Assembly: GCA_964626495.1 (NCBI GenBank)
Contig: CAZVFT010000014.1
Coordinates: 1-34,200 of the forward strand
Source of the DNA: JACNLN01 sp964626495
Lineage (GTDB): Bacteria; Fidelibacterota; Marinisomatia; Marinisomatales; CAZVFT01
Direction of reading: 5' to 3'
Length of the DNA: 34,200 nucleotides
In this document: positions 15,893 through 23,889 of the stretch, in pieces
Layout: every line of letters starts with the position of its first letter
Position numbering within the stretch: position 1 is the stretch's first letter
Position numbers and translations under genes: made by a program
The notes under the pieces: generated by a model
Databases searched by the model: none
Told to the model about the DNA's origin: nothing
The model's input: the letters and a program-made list of their open reading frames with translations, nothing else

Positions 15893-18037
15893 CTATCGCA
15901 ATAATACCATCTTCCTTGTCTGATGGAATTCTTTACCACTTTCCAGAGATTTAGCACTTAAATTGTATATATACATACCTGATGAAACAAGATTGCCCCT
16001 ATTATCTTTCCCATTCCAAAGCATATTCTTGAACCCAGCTGATTCCTTTCCTACAACCAGTGTTCTTATATCCTCCCCAAGTAAGTTGAATATCCTCAAT
16101 TTCACAAAAGATTCTTCAGGTAAATCATATTTAATTGTCGTAGTTGGGTTAAAGGGATTTGGATAGTTATTATAAAGAAAAAATTCCCGGGGTAACTCAT
16201 CTATATTTACAACCTGTTTCCACTGAATCAAACTTATACCAAGAAAAGAGTAACTATCCGTTTTATCAGATAGTTTCCCTTGGGTATCTACAGCACATAT
16301 CCAATATGTTGCCTTATCATAAGGTTTACCACTTGTAAACCACTCATCGTCCCATTCCTCTGGATCTGGGTATTTTGGTTCTACATCAATTTCAAACGTA
16401 TCTATACCGCCTTCCCAAAGCTCAAGCTTTTTATATATTCGATATCTCCATAAATCGGGTTCACCATTGGCATCCCATGTTAAATGTGGATGACTATTTA
16501 ACATCACGGTAGTAAAGTTTTGAGGTCGTGATGGCTTTGCATCCTCAGGATTTGAAAGGTAGAAATGTACATTTATTATTTCTTCGTATTGACCAATAAT
16601 TTCCATAGCGAAAGTAATAACAACTGGATATGGATCTCCCCAAATATTTGTGTTTGGATTACTCCAAGGAGAAATGACTGTCGTTGTATTCGGATTGAAA
16701 GTATCTTCAAATCCAAAACCTCTTCTAAAATTTCCACATGTCACGTTGTTATTTTCATCGGCAAGAACATATACCCAATCCCATCCACCTTGAGTATGCT
16801 GCTGCGTATCTCGATGATTGTTTACTGCCGGGTCATGGGTTACTTATCGATAAGCAGGTAAATCGAGATTGTAACATTCATCTGTCCAGAACGGATTTTC
16901 CCAATCCCATTGCCCATCAGCTACCTTACAGAGAATATTGTTTTGCTCACTGTAAATATCCTTTTGATGAATCACAAAAATTCCTTTGTCATCTGCATTT
17001 ACCGTCGCATCATCATAAGTAGTATTGATTTTCTGATGATTTTCGAAATAGTAATATTCGTTTGAATAACCATCGGGTGGATGATATTTATATGCATCAC
17101 CCGTAATAAGATAATCTGATAAATTTGCTGTAATATCAACTGTTATCTCAACCACATCAATCCAGCTCAATCGCTCCCGCTCGAAGGCGTTCGCACAATC
17201 GCCATCAAAGTTACGCGTCAGCATACCCCAGAGTGAATGTTGCGGATTGCTGTAGGCATTATAAGGATGTGCTCCACTGATTAACCAGTGCCCTAATTCA
17301 TGGATGAAGGTTTTAAAATTATAGTTTTCACTCCTGTCTCCAATAAACTGAACAGTTAAACCGGAACCAGTTCGATAATAGCGTTTGATCTAAACACCAT
17401 CCACGTTTAAAGGAGAACCGCCTCCAAGTGATGCTTCGCCTGCCCACGCTGTTGTAAAGACTAATCCTCTCCAGACCATAACGATCATGTCAACTATACC
17501 GTCCGGTTCATTGATATGGTTATAATTCGATATGCGCGTCCAATTGTCATATAATGAAAAATCAACAAGAGAATCCACCACGTTTACCAGAACATCTTCA
17601 GTTGCTAACCTTCTACTCGGAGAAGATCCATAATAGTCCATATCATGTGGCGTTTCGACATAGATAGCTTCGCCGACAACTTCATATATCCCAAATGACA
17701 TTGTATTAAAGTAATGGGTTAAATTATCATAGTTTGTTGAGCCGGTTAACATATCTGGATCTATAATTTCGTTCATCTGGGGAGGAGAAGATCCAGCTGG
17801 CCAATGAGGATGATTAGTGGTATCATCCCTAAATCTCACATACACCACCAATACTCTTAATTGACCTTCAGCAGTGAGATAAAGTCCACCCAATTGACTA
17901 AGGTCTGTTTCTTCAATTGCTCTTTACGGATCCATAGGTGCTATACACGTTTCTGTTTCCTCGCCCTGAGAATAAACCTGTTGGCTCAAGAATCCGCTAA
18001 TAAGCAGGACTAGGAAAAGATAATTGGATATTTTCAT
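15893..18037 (-). pseudogene. Secreted M6-like metalloprotease with C-terminal sorting domain, three in-frame stops
   Basis: A single uninterrupted reading frame of 715 codons runs from the ATG at 18037 (preceded by GGAGGT) to the stop at 15893, but it holds TAA at 17924-17926, TAG at 17390-17392 and TAA at 16844-16846. Frame is never lost. The order is a signal peptide (MKISNYLFLVLLISGF), an M6-like N-terminal part (RVLVVYVRFRDDT, LTHYFNTMSFGIYEVVGEA), a zinc-binding HELGHW at residues 246-251, HSLWGML, a fibronectin-like segment (PSRPQNF, YRIYKKLE), and a C-terminal secretion domain (NYPNPFNPTTTIKYDLP). The order fits an exported protease delivered by a type IX-like pathway. The stops make it a pseudogene unless they are sequencing errors or are read through. 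Confidence 0.8.
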
Positions 18038-18068
18038 AGCATACCTCCAGATTAAATGAATTGACTAT

Positions 18069-19022
18069 TTAACGGATGAGCAACATCTTGCGCGTGATAG
18101 TTTGTTGCCCTACACTTAACCGATAAAAATAAACACCACTAGCAACTTCAGCGATTTTCTCAGTTTTGCCATTCCATATAATTTCATGTTCTCCGACAGG
18201 ATACCATTGATTATCGATAAGTCTTCCTACCTCCCTTCCCACTGAGTTATATATGCTCAGGGAAATACGATTTGAATTTTTCACATTAAAGCGGATTGTG
18301 GTTTGTGGGTTAAAGGGATTAGGGTAGTTTTGAAATAATTTAATTTTATCAGGTATTTGTGCTAATGAATAATCATTGATTGATACTAAAGTTGTGTCTC
18401 CATAATAAACGCCATCAATAATCGCACCCCTAAGAAAGATCCACAAGCCACATTCACAAGCAGCCCCGTAGATTAATCCAAATCCATCGGCTAACACATC
18501 ATAATTCATAACCAAGCCTGTGGTATCGGTGGAATCGGTTGCTGAATAATATTTATAGACCTTAGAAACGGTTGGGATACCAAATAAGGTATCCTGAATA
18601 ACAGACATAACTCTCGCCATCTCGTAATATCCTGGCTCTCCCCAAATAACCCATTGATCACCTGCTTGAGCGTCAAGTTTGTATTTTACCAATGGTTCTC
18701 CAGTTCCAAAACAAAAATAAGTCAATACCTGGTTTGTTGTATCAATAATGTATTTTGTTGTATCCCAAAAGAAAAAGATAGGTGGTGCAATTGGATTAAT
18801 CGAACGGGCGGTTTGTATCACATGGTGGTTACCATCTGGATCGAGGGAATCCTCGATCACAAAGACTTGTATTGTATCACTACCAACATAATCAGTAAAA
18901 TAATATTCCCACATATCTCCGATATGGTGTGGAAAGAAGTTGGTTGTATCCTGGGCGTATAAATTCGCTGGTAGAATAAAAGAGGTTAGAGATAATAAAA
19001 TAATTCCCTTTTTTATAGACAT
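18069..19022 (-). CDS. Secreted protein with C-terminal sorting domain
   Basis: It starts with a signal peptide (MSIKKGIILLSLTSFILPANLYA). The middle, about residues 30-215, is rich in Thr, Tyr and Asp with the pattern FFPHHIGDMWEYYFTDY, seen in many exported FCB proteins of unknown role. I do not recognise a catalytic motif. From about residue 228 comes a full type IX-like sorting domain: LFQNYPNPFNPQTTIRF, SLSIYNSVGREVGRL, GVYFYRLSVG, and a terminal KMLLIR. Four cysteines lie in the middle part, including ACECG. It is encoded just upstream of the decayed protease and downstream of another sorting-domain relic. Confidence 0.9.
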   Translation of the reverse strand: MSIKKGIILLSLTSFILPANLYAQDTTNFFPHHIGDMWEYYFTDYVGSDTIQVFVIEDSLDPDGNHHVIQTARSINPIAPPIFFFWDTTKYIIDTTNQVLTYFCFGTGEPLVKYKLDAQAGDQWVIWGEPGYYEMARVMSVIQDTLFGIPTVSKVYKYYSATDSTDTTGLVMNYDVLADGFGLIYGAACECGLWIFLRGAIIDGVYYGDTTLVSINDYSLAQIPDKIKLFQNYPNPFNPQTTIRFNVKNSNRISLSIYNSVGREVGRLIDNQWYPVGEHEIIWNGKTEKIAEVASGVYFYRLSVGQQTITRKMLLIR

Positions 19023-19066
19023 TCTTTTTCTTCTTAATATGCTAAATTTAGTTTACATAAATCTCT

Positions 19067-19257
19067 TCACCGAACCAAAACCATTTGCTGAACTTTTACT
19101 GTTTCTCCTGCTTTTAGTCGATAAAGATAGACACCACTGGGCATAAGTTCACCTGCCCGGTTCATTCCATCCCACAGTATCTGTTTTGAAGTACCATACA
19201 TACTCCCTTAAAAAAGTCTCCTCACTTCCCTACCCATACTGTCGAAAATGGCCACGT
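19067..19257 (-). pseudogene. Truncated relic of a C-terminal sorting domain
   Basis: On the minus strand from 19257 the frame reads VNVAIFDSMGREVRRLF, then TAA at 19208-19210, then GSMYGTSKQILWDGMN, GVYLYRLKAGETVKVQQ and MVLVR before a TGA. This is the second half of a type IX-like sorting domain and nothing else. The upstream part of the gene is missing, and the similarity stops beside an IS3-like terminal sequence at 19262, suggesting truncation by an insertion or deletion event. Confidence 0.75.
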
Positions 19258-19261
19258 TAAC

Positions 19262-19290
19262 TATACTTTACCCCAAAAACTGGACAGTGT
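19262..19290. mobile_element. Solitary IS3-family-like terminal sequence
   Basis: The sequence TTTACCCCAAAAACTGGACA resembles the terminal inverted repeat common in IS3-family elements (ACCCC, A-rich, TGGACA). It abuts the truncated sorting-domain relic on one side and the proline dehydrogenase start region on the other. No transposase frame or matching opposite terminus is present, so at most this is a relic end. Identification is from memory of the terminal consensus. Confidence 0.35.
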
Positions 19291-19328
19291 CTTAAGTTAG
19301 GTATTAACTTAAAACACATTGAACTTCC

Positions 19329-20279
19329 TTGATTAGACATCTAAATTTACAACTAGATTCTTTTCACAATAAAGTGAGTTACTTCAATAAAATCATCTCA
19401 GCTACCCTTCCTATTTTCCCACCCATTGCGATAAAGCCGTTTGCGATGCGATATGTAGCTGGAGAAACTGTGGATAAAGCTATAGATACAGTGAAAGAGC
19501 TGAATGATAATGGATTTTTATCTACTCTCGATATTTTAGGTGAACATGTCAATACTCGAGAGGAATCCTATGATACTCGAGACGCTTACTGTTCCCTTTA
19601 CAACCGTCTTGGTAATGAAGAATTAAACTGTACAATTTCCCTCAAATTAACGCATATTGGTCTAGAAATTGATCAGAACCTGGCAAGAGATAATCTATTT
19701 ACCATTCTGGAAACAGCTCGAGAATGCGAGAAATCACTTACCATTGATATGGAGAATTCTCCTTATACGGATATAACTCTTAAACTATATAAAGAGGCAA
19801 TGGAGCAATATAATCAAGTGGGAACAGTACTGCAGGCTTACCTGAACCGGAGTATCAACGACCTTAACATGCTGATGTCTCCTCATCTCAAACTTCGTAT
19901 ATGCAAGGGAATATATCGTGAAGTTCCTGAAATCGCGTACCAAAATCGTGATGACATCAGAGATAATTTTATTAAATTAGTGAAAACACTCCTTAAAGGT
20001 CAGGGATATGCTGAAATCGCAACACACGATATCTTTTTGATTGATACGTTGGAAACCTGGATAAAAAACAAACGTATTGCTTTAGATAGATTTGAATTCC
20101 AGGTTCTTTATGGCGTGCCAATGGGAAATCGTCTGAAGCATCTGCTGGAGAAAGGATATAAGGTTCGCATCTATGTTCCTTTCGGAGAGGAATGGTATCC
20201 CTATTCCGTTCGTAGATTAAAGGAAAATCCTAATTTAGCCGGGTACATTTTAAAAAATCTATTTCGTAAAAGTTCTTAA
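19329..20279 (+). CDS. Proline dehydrogenase (monofunctional)
   Basis: An FAD-dependent enzyme that oxidises proline to pyrroline-5-carboxylate and passes electrons to quinone. The family landmarks occur in order: RYVAGET near residue 42, TISLKLTHIG, DMENSPYTD, VLQAYLNRS, LRICKGIYREVPEIAYQ, AEIATHD, FEFQVLYGVP, and VRIYVPFGEEWYPYSVRRL. It has 316 residues, as usual for stand-alone bacterial versions. The start is uncertain. Only a TTG at 19329 or a GTG at 19374 is available before the first ATG, which is too far in, and neither has a good ribosome-binding site. No P5C dehydrogenase gene lies nearby. Its stop overlaps the next start (TAATG). Confidence 0.92.
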   Translation: MIRHLNLQLDSFHNKVSYFNKIISATLPIFPPIAIKPFAMRYVAGETVDKAIDTVKELNDNGFLSTLDILGEHVNTREESYDTRDAYCSLYNRLGNEELNCTISLKLTHIGLEIDQNLARDNLFTILETARECEKSLTIDMENSPYTDITLKLYKEAMEQYNQVGTVLQAYLNRSINDLNMLMSPHLKLRICKGIYREVPEIAYQNRDDIRDNFIKLVKTLLKGQGYAEIATHDIFLIDTLETWIKNKRIALDRFEFQVLYGVPMGNRLKHLLEKGYKVRIYVPFGEEWYPYSVRRLKENPNLAGYILKNLFRKSS

Positions 20280-20707
20280 TGAACGAACCAGAAACCATCA
20301 AAAAAATATTTGCAATGAAAACCATTGCGGTGATAGGTCTTTCCCCCAAATCGGAACGTCCCAGTAACCGAGTGGCATCCTACCTACAATCTGTTGGATA
20401 CAAAATTATCCCTGTGAACCCCGGGCATGCAACTATTCTTGGCGAAAAATGCTACCCAAGTTTAAAAGATATTCCTGAACCTATAAAAGCGGTAGATGTC
20501 TTCCGCAGACCTGAGCATGTCGATCCCATTGTTGACGATACTATTGCTATTGAAGCCAAGGCTCTCTGGCTTCAGGATGGTGTCGTGAATGAAGTCGCTG
20601 CTAAACGGGCAGAAGATGCTGGGCTGCACGTGGTGATGGACGATTGTATGCTTCGAAAGCATCGGGAATTTTCGGAAAAAGGTTACATACCTTTTTGTCC
20701 ATTATAG
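20279..20707 (+). CDS. CoA-binding domain protein (YccU-like)
   Basis: A stand-alone Rossmann-type CoA-binding protein of 142 residues. Landmarks are TIAVIGLSPKSERPSNRVA (the nucleotide-binding loop), YKIIPVNPGH, GEKCYPSLKDIP, VDVFRRPEHV, ALWLQDGV, and a terminal segment with VVMDDCMLRKH. The metabolic role of this family is not established; binding of CoA or acyl-CoA is inferred from the fold. Its ATG overlaps the proline dehydrogenase stop, so it is co-translated with it. Confidence 0.9.
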   Translation: MNEPETIKKIFAMKTIAVIGLSPKSERPSNRVASYLQSVGYKIIPVNPGHATILGEKCYPSLKDIPEPIKAVDVFRRPEHVDPIVDDTIAIEAKALWLQDGVVNEVAAKRAEDAGLHVVMDDCMLRKHREFSEKGYIPFCPL

Positions 20708-20942
20708 TAGAAATATTCAATGGCCAAAAACAAATAAGAAACAATATTTGGAAAAATGCCAAAAAACATGGAAATTCTTGTGAGTCAAGTTATTAATATT
20801 CAAACTTGAAAGACATGTCTAGCAATGCTAGTGTGTGCGGTGTTGTTAGCAGTCGCTCTATCGCGAAAGAAGTACCTATTACTTGTTTTAGTTAGACGTT
20901 CTGCTACAACTTGATTTTAAAACAAATGGAGGAACACAAACT
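20708..20942 (+). promoter_or_regulatory. Structured leader region of the cold-shock gene
   Basis: This is 235 nt of non-coding DNA. It holds three short inverted repeats in a row: TTCAA-AC-TTGAA (20799-20810), AGACATGTCT (20811-20820) and CTAGCA-A-TGCTAG (20819-20831). Further on, ACGTTCTGC at 20896-20904 is exactly complementary to GCAGAACGT at 20946-20954, starting one base after the start codon, and the pairing can extend by a G-U and an A-U into the start codon. The GGAGG at 20928-20932 would sit in the loop. Long leaders that control translation are known for cold-shock genes; function here is inferred. Confidence 0.5.
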
Positions 20943-21155
20943 ATGGCAGAACGTGAAACTGGGTCTGTTAAATGGTTTAATTCCACAAAAGGATATGGCT
21001 TCATCGAACGTGATTCTGGTGGTGACATATTCGTCCACTTCACCAACATTCGTGGCGAAGGTTATCGCACGTTAGGTGAAGGTGATAAGGTGGAATTCGC
21101 TGTTGCTGAAGGTGAAAAAGGTCTTCAGGCACAGGATGTTATCAGTGTAGATTGA
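20943..21155 (+). CDS. Cold-shock protein (CspA family)
   Basis: A single-stranded nucleic acid-binding OB-fold protein of 70 residues that acts as an RNA chaperone. The RNP1 motif is KGYGFIERD and the RNP2 motif DIFVHFTNI, preceded by GSVKWFN. The family-typical C-terminal strand is EKGLQAQDVISVD. The ATG is preceded by GGAGG at 20928-20932, 10 nt upstream, a rather long spacing. A structured leader precedes it and a perfect 14-bp hairpin follows it. Confidence 0.97.
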   Translation: MAERETGSVKWFNSTKGYGFIERDSGGDIFVHFTNIRGEGYRTLGEGDKVEFAVAEGEKGLQAQDVISVD

Positions 21156-21173
21156 TAATTATACCCTAAAATA

Positions 21174-21207
21174 AATAGTGCGACGTATTAGCTTACGTCG
21201 CACTATT
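21174..21207. terminator. Bidirectional terminator hairpin between csp and nadK
   Basis: A perfect 14-bp stem (AATAGTGCGACGTA with its complement) closes a 6-nt loop between two convergent genes. No strong T-run follows on the plus strand; on the minus strand the stem is followed by TATTTTAGGG. The position, 18 nt after the csp stop and 40 nt after the nadK stop, fits shared termination. Confidence 0.7.
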
Positions 21208-21247
21208 ACAAATATACACATAAGATCAAAGTGCTCTATTAACGTAG

Positions 21248-22120
21248 TTATTCTTGTCCCTGTCTTCCCAATCCCAATTTTGTTCTTAACGTCCTAAAAT
21301 AGTCTCGATCTTCGAAGGTCACCATCTGGACATCATAAGGAGCCCTTCGAATCAGGATTTTTGCATCTGGCAAAACAGTTTTTTGAATTTGTCCATCAAC
21401 TGTCAATCTCATTTCAAGTGCTCCTTGAGGAAAGATGATCTTCAATTCCTGATCTGCAGGCAGAACAATAGGTCGGGCAGATAGAGTATGAGGACAGATG
21501 GGTGCCAACGTAAATAACGACAGTCGAGGGACCACAATGGGACCTCCCGCAGACAGGTTATATGCTGTTGTTCCCGTGGGAGTAGATATGATGAGTCCGT
21601 CTGAATTGTAAGTTGTAATGTACCTCTCGCTCATATAAACGGAACAATTTACAAGACGGAAATATTCCCCACGGTCAATCACCAGATCATTTAATGCGTG
21701 AACTTGAGATGTAACACCATTCTCGTTAATATCACCCTCTAAAACCATCCGTGGATAGAGATTATACTTGCCTTTAATTACTAACTCCAACCTCTTAAAG
21801 AGTTCCTCCATCGTTACTTCAGCTAAAAAACCAAATCCTCCCAAGTGTACACCAAGAATTGGAGTCATCCGTTCACCAACGGCTCTTGCAGCAGAAAGAA
21901 TCGTACCGTCCCCTCCCATTGCAAGAACAAAGTCAAGTTTGTTAAAATCATCTGCTGATTGAATAACAGAAAACTTATAATTACTTCCTGCCGGTAAATA
22001 TGCCTTAACTCGTGTGGTAAAATAGACACTCTGACCTTTTTCTTTCAGCCATGTCATTAACTTGGGAAGATTTTCCCAGAAAGCCTCTTTACTCGTATTT
22101 GCCCAGATTCCAATCTTCAT
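21248..22120 (-). CDS. nadK: NAD kinase
   Basis: Phosphorylates NAD to NADP, the only de novo route to NADP. The GGDGT motif is at residues 69-73, followed by LGVHLGGFGFLAEV, the conserved HALNDLVIDRG around 141-151, and TPTGTTAYNLSAGGP at 180-194. It has 290 residues, the normal length. It is the last gene of a long minus-strand run and lies 10 nt after xseB, suggesting co-transcription with the exonuclease VII genes. Confidence 0.96.
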   Translation of the reverse strand: MKIGIWANTSKEAFWENLPKLMTWLKEKGQSVYFTTRVKAYLPAGSNYKFSVIQSADDFNKLDFVLAMGGDGTILSAARAVGERMTPILGVHLGGFGFLAEVTMEELFKRLELVIKGKYNLYPRMVLEGDINENGVTSQVHALNDLVIDRGEYFRLVNCSVYMSERYITTYNSDGLIISTPTGTTAYNLSAGGPIVVPRLSLFTLAPICPHTLSARPIVLPADQELKIIFPQGALEMRLTVDGQIQKTVLPDAKILIRRAPYDVQMVTFEDRDYFRTLRTKLGLGRQGQE

Positions 22121-22130
22121 AAACCTGCGA

Positions 22131-22361
22131 TCACCTCCCTTCTTTTACCTCAACTTCACCAGATTCTATTTTAGATAATTTCTTTATCTTTCCCTCAGCA
22201 TCCTTAAGTTTTTCACGGCACTTCTCAGTCAAAGTCATCCCCTCCTCAAAAAGCTCCAAACTCTTCTCCAAAGAAATTGTTTCACTCTCAAGAATTTTAA
22301 CAATCTTCTCCAATCGGGATATTGCTTCCTCAAAATCTACGGTGTTTTCCTTATTCCCCAT
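22131..22361 (-). CDS. xseB: Exodeoxyribonuclease VII small subunit
   Basis: The small helical subunit of exonuclease VII, which degrades single-stranded DNA. It has 76 residues with the family pattern DFEEAISRLEKIVKILES, then LEKSLELFEEGMTLTEKC and a charged C-terminal helix. The ATG is preceded by AGGAAGG. It follows xseA but is separated from it by about 195 nt that contain a gene-less inverted-repeat element, unusual for a pair that often overlaps. Confidence 0.95.
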   Translation of the reverse strand: MGNKENTVDFEEAISRLEKIVKILESETISLEKSLELFEEGMTLTEKCREKLKDAEGKIKKLSKIESGEVEVKEGR

Positions 22362-22392
22362 TGCGACCTTCCTTTCCTAACTTGGATAATTC

Positions 22393-22541
22393 GCCACCAA
22401 GGCACCAAGTCACTAAATGAAATTTATAATATGGAACTTACTATAACAACAAAGGACAGAATCTTGAGCAAGAATCCATTAGTCATTCTCTCCATTTAAC
22501 ACTTTATCAATAAAGACTTTGTATCTTTGTGACTTCGTGGC
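22393..22541. mobile_element. Gene-less inverted-repeat element between xseA and xseB
   Basis: The left arm (22393-22417) begins GCCACCAAGGCACCAAGTCA. The right arm, read on the other strand from 22541, begins GCCACGAAGTCACAAAGATA. About 18 of 25 positions agree, so the arms are imperfect inverted repeats. The roughly 100 nt between them are AT-rich and carry no open frame that I would call. The arm consensus CCACGAAGGCACGAAG is the same type as the ends of the GxxExxY cassette between nuoM and nuoN. Confidence 0.5.
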
Positions 22542-22557
22542 TGATGAATAGATAAGG

Positions 22558-23889
22558 CTAAAAGTTACGAATCGGCATCCTTTTTTTTTCTTTTTTCTCT
22601 ATTTTCTTTGTTTCTCCTACTATCTCACCATCGGACATCACAACACCAAATTCTTTCCCCACCTTCAGTTTTTCCACCTGATGGATAATCTGCCTGTCGG
22701 GAATTGAATAGACGATAGAATAGCCCCGATTCAATACACTCCTTGGACTTGCTGAGACAAGTTGCCGGTTTATCCCTTCGAAATGTGTCCTCTTCATGCT
22801 GAGAATAAACTGGATTCGTTGAGTTAATCGATCTTCCAATTCGGTTAATTTCTGATTTTTTTGTTTAACAAGAAGTGATGGCTGCTGAAATCCATATCGG
22901 GTGGAGAGGGCATCCAGCTGCTGCCATAGAAATTCAATTCGGTTCTGGACTACTTCCATTATCCGCTTGTTCATTTCGGTAAGATTTTTTACAATATCTT
23001 CCAGCGGTCTGGAAACGAGTTCAGCTGCGGCAGATGGAGTAGGAGCTCTCAGGTCTGCCACGAAATCAGCTATAGTGAAATCCGTTTCGTGACCCACTGC
23101 AGAGATGATAGGGATTGGACATGCCACTATAGAGCGGGCTACCTTCTCCTCATTAAATGGCCAGAGATCTTCCAGAGATCCTCCACCCCGCCCAATTATC
23201 AAGACATCCACTTTTTTATATTGCTCAAACTCTGAAATGGCTGAAACAATATCTTCGGTTGCCTCATTTCCCTGCACAAGAGTAGGACGAAAAATAATTT
23301 CGATGTGTGGTACACGACGTGTCAGAATGTCAATGATATCCTGAATGGCTGCCCCTGTTTCCGAGGTTATCACACCTACCCGAAAAGGATACGGAGGAAG
23401 TGGAACTTTTCGTTCCACATCGAACAACCCTTCATCGTCAAGAGACTTTTTTAATGCTTCGAATGCCAGATACAGTGTTCCCAGACCGGCTGGCTGCATC
23501 TTTTGAACCACGATCTGGTAGTTCCCCCTCGGAGCATAAACCGTAATCCCACCCTGAATCAATACTTTCATCCCATTCTCGGGCTTAAAATGGAGAAGGC
23601 GGTTATAACCACGAAACATCACTCCCTTCAGTTCTGATTCTTCATCCTTCAGGGTAAAATACATATGACCGGAACTGTGATGTTTAAAATTTGAGAGCTC
23701 CCCTTCTATCCAGACCGACGGAAATGTGTTATCCAAAACCTGTTTGATCAGAGTGGTAATTTCAGAAACGGAAAAAATTGTCGGTTCTATTTCTTCCATC
23801 AAATTTATATTATCAATTGATTTCATTCTTCCTGTCATTTGCTGTGAAAATAGTTGGTTATCAAGGGGATACCATGTAACCTTTTTCAT
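22558..23889 (-). CDS. xseA: Exodeoxyribonuclease VII large subunit
   Basis: The catalytic subunit of exonuclease VII. An N-terminal OB-fold is seen at about residues 37-130 (FSVSEITTLIKQVLDNTFPS, WIEGELSNFKHHSSGHMYF). The catalytic core follows (GVITSETGAAIQDIIDIL, LIIGRGGGSLEDLWPFN, SAVGHETDFTIADFVAD, RAPTPSAAAELV), then a long coiled coil and a C-terminal segment with RGYSIV. The frame can begin at 23889, overlapping the upstream gene by 29 nt. Homologues start just before FSVSEIT, so the ATG at 23826 (MKSIDN, with AGGAAG upstream) or a later one is equally possible. Confidence 0.95.
   Translation of the reverse strand: MKKVTWYPLDNQLFSQQMTGRMKSIDNINLMEEIEPTIFSVSEITTLIKQVLDNTFPSVWIEGELSNFKHHSSGHMYFTLKDEESELKGVMFRGYNRLLHFKPENGMKVLIQGGITVYAPRGNYQIVVQKMQPAGLGTLYLAFEALKKSLDDEGLFDVERKVPLPPYPFRVGVITSETGAAIQDIIDILTRRVPHIEIIFRPTLVQGNEATEDIVSAISEFEQYKKVDVLIIGRGGGSLEDLWPFNEEKVARSIVACPIPIISAVGHETDFTIADFVADLRAPTPSAAAELVSRPLEDIVKNLTEMNKRIMEVVQNRIEFLWQQLDALSTRYGFQQPSLLVKQKNQKLTELEDRLTQRIQFILSMKRTHFEGINRQLVSASPRSVLNRGYSIVYSIPDRQIIHQVEKLKVGKEFGVVMSDGEIVGETKKIEKKEKKRMPIRNF

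Noticed and set aside
15893..18037. Genetic code change or stop-codon recoding to explain the in-frame stops
   Set aside because: TAA, TAG and TGA are all used as ordinary terminators in neighbouring genes (for example nuoM and nuoD TAA, nuoI TAG, nuoN TGA), so a genome-wide reassignment is not supported. Local readthrough remains only a formal possibility.
19262..19290. Complete insertion sequence
   Set aside because: No transposase frame and no matching opposite terminus occur within the window; only a single end-like sequence is visible.
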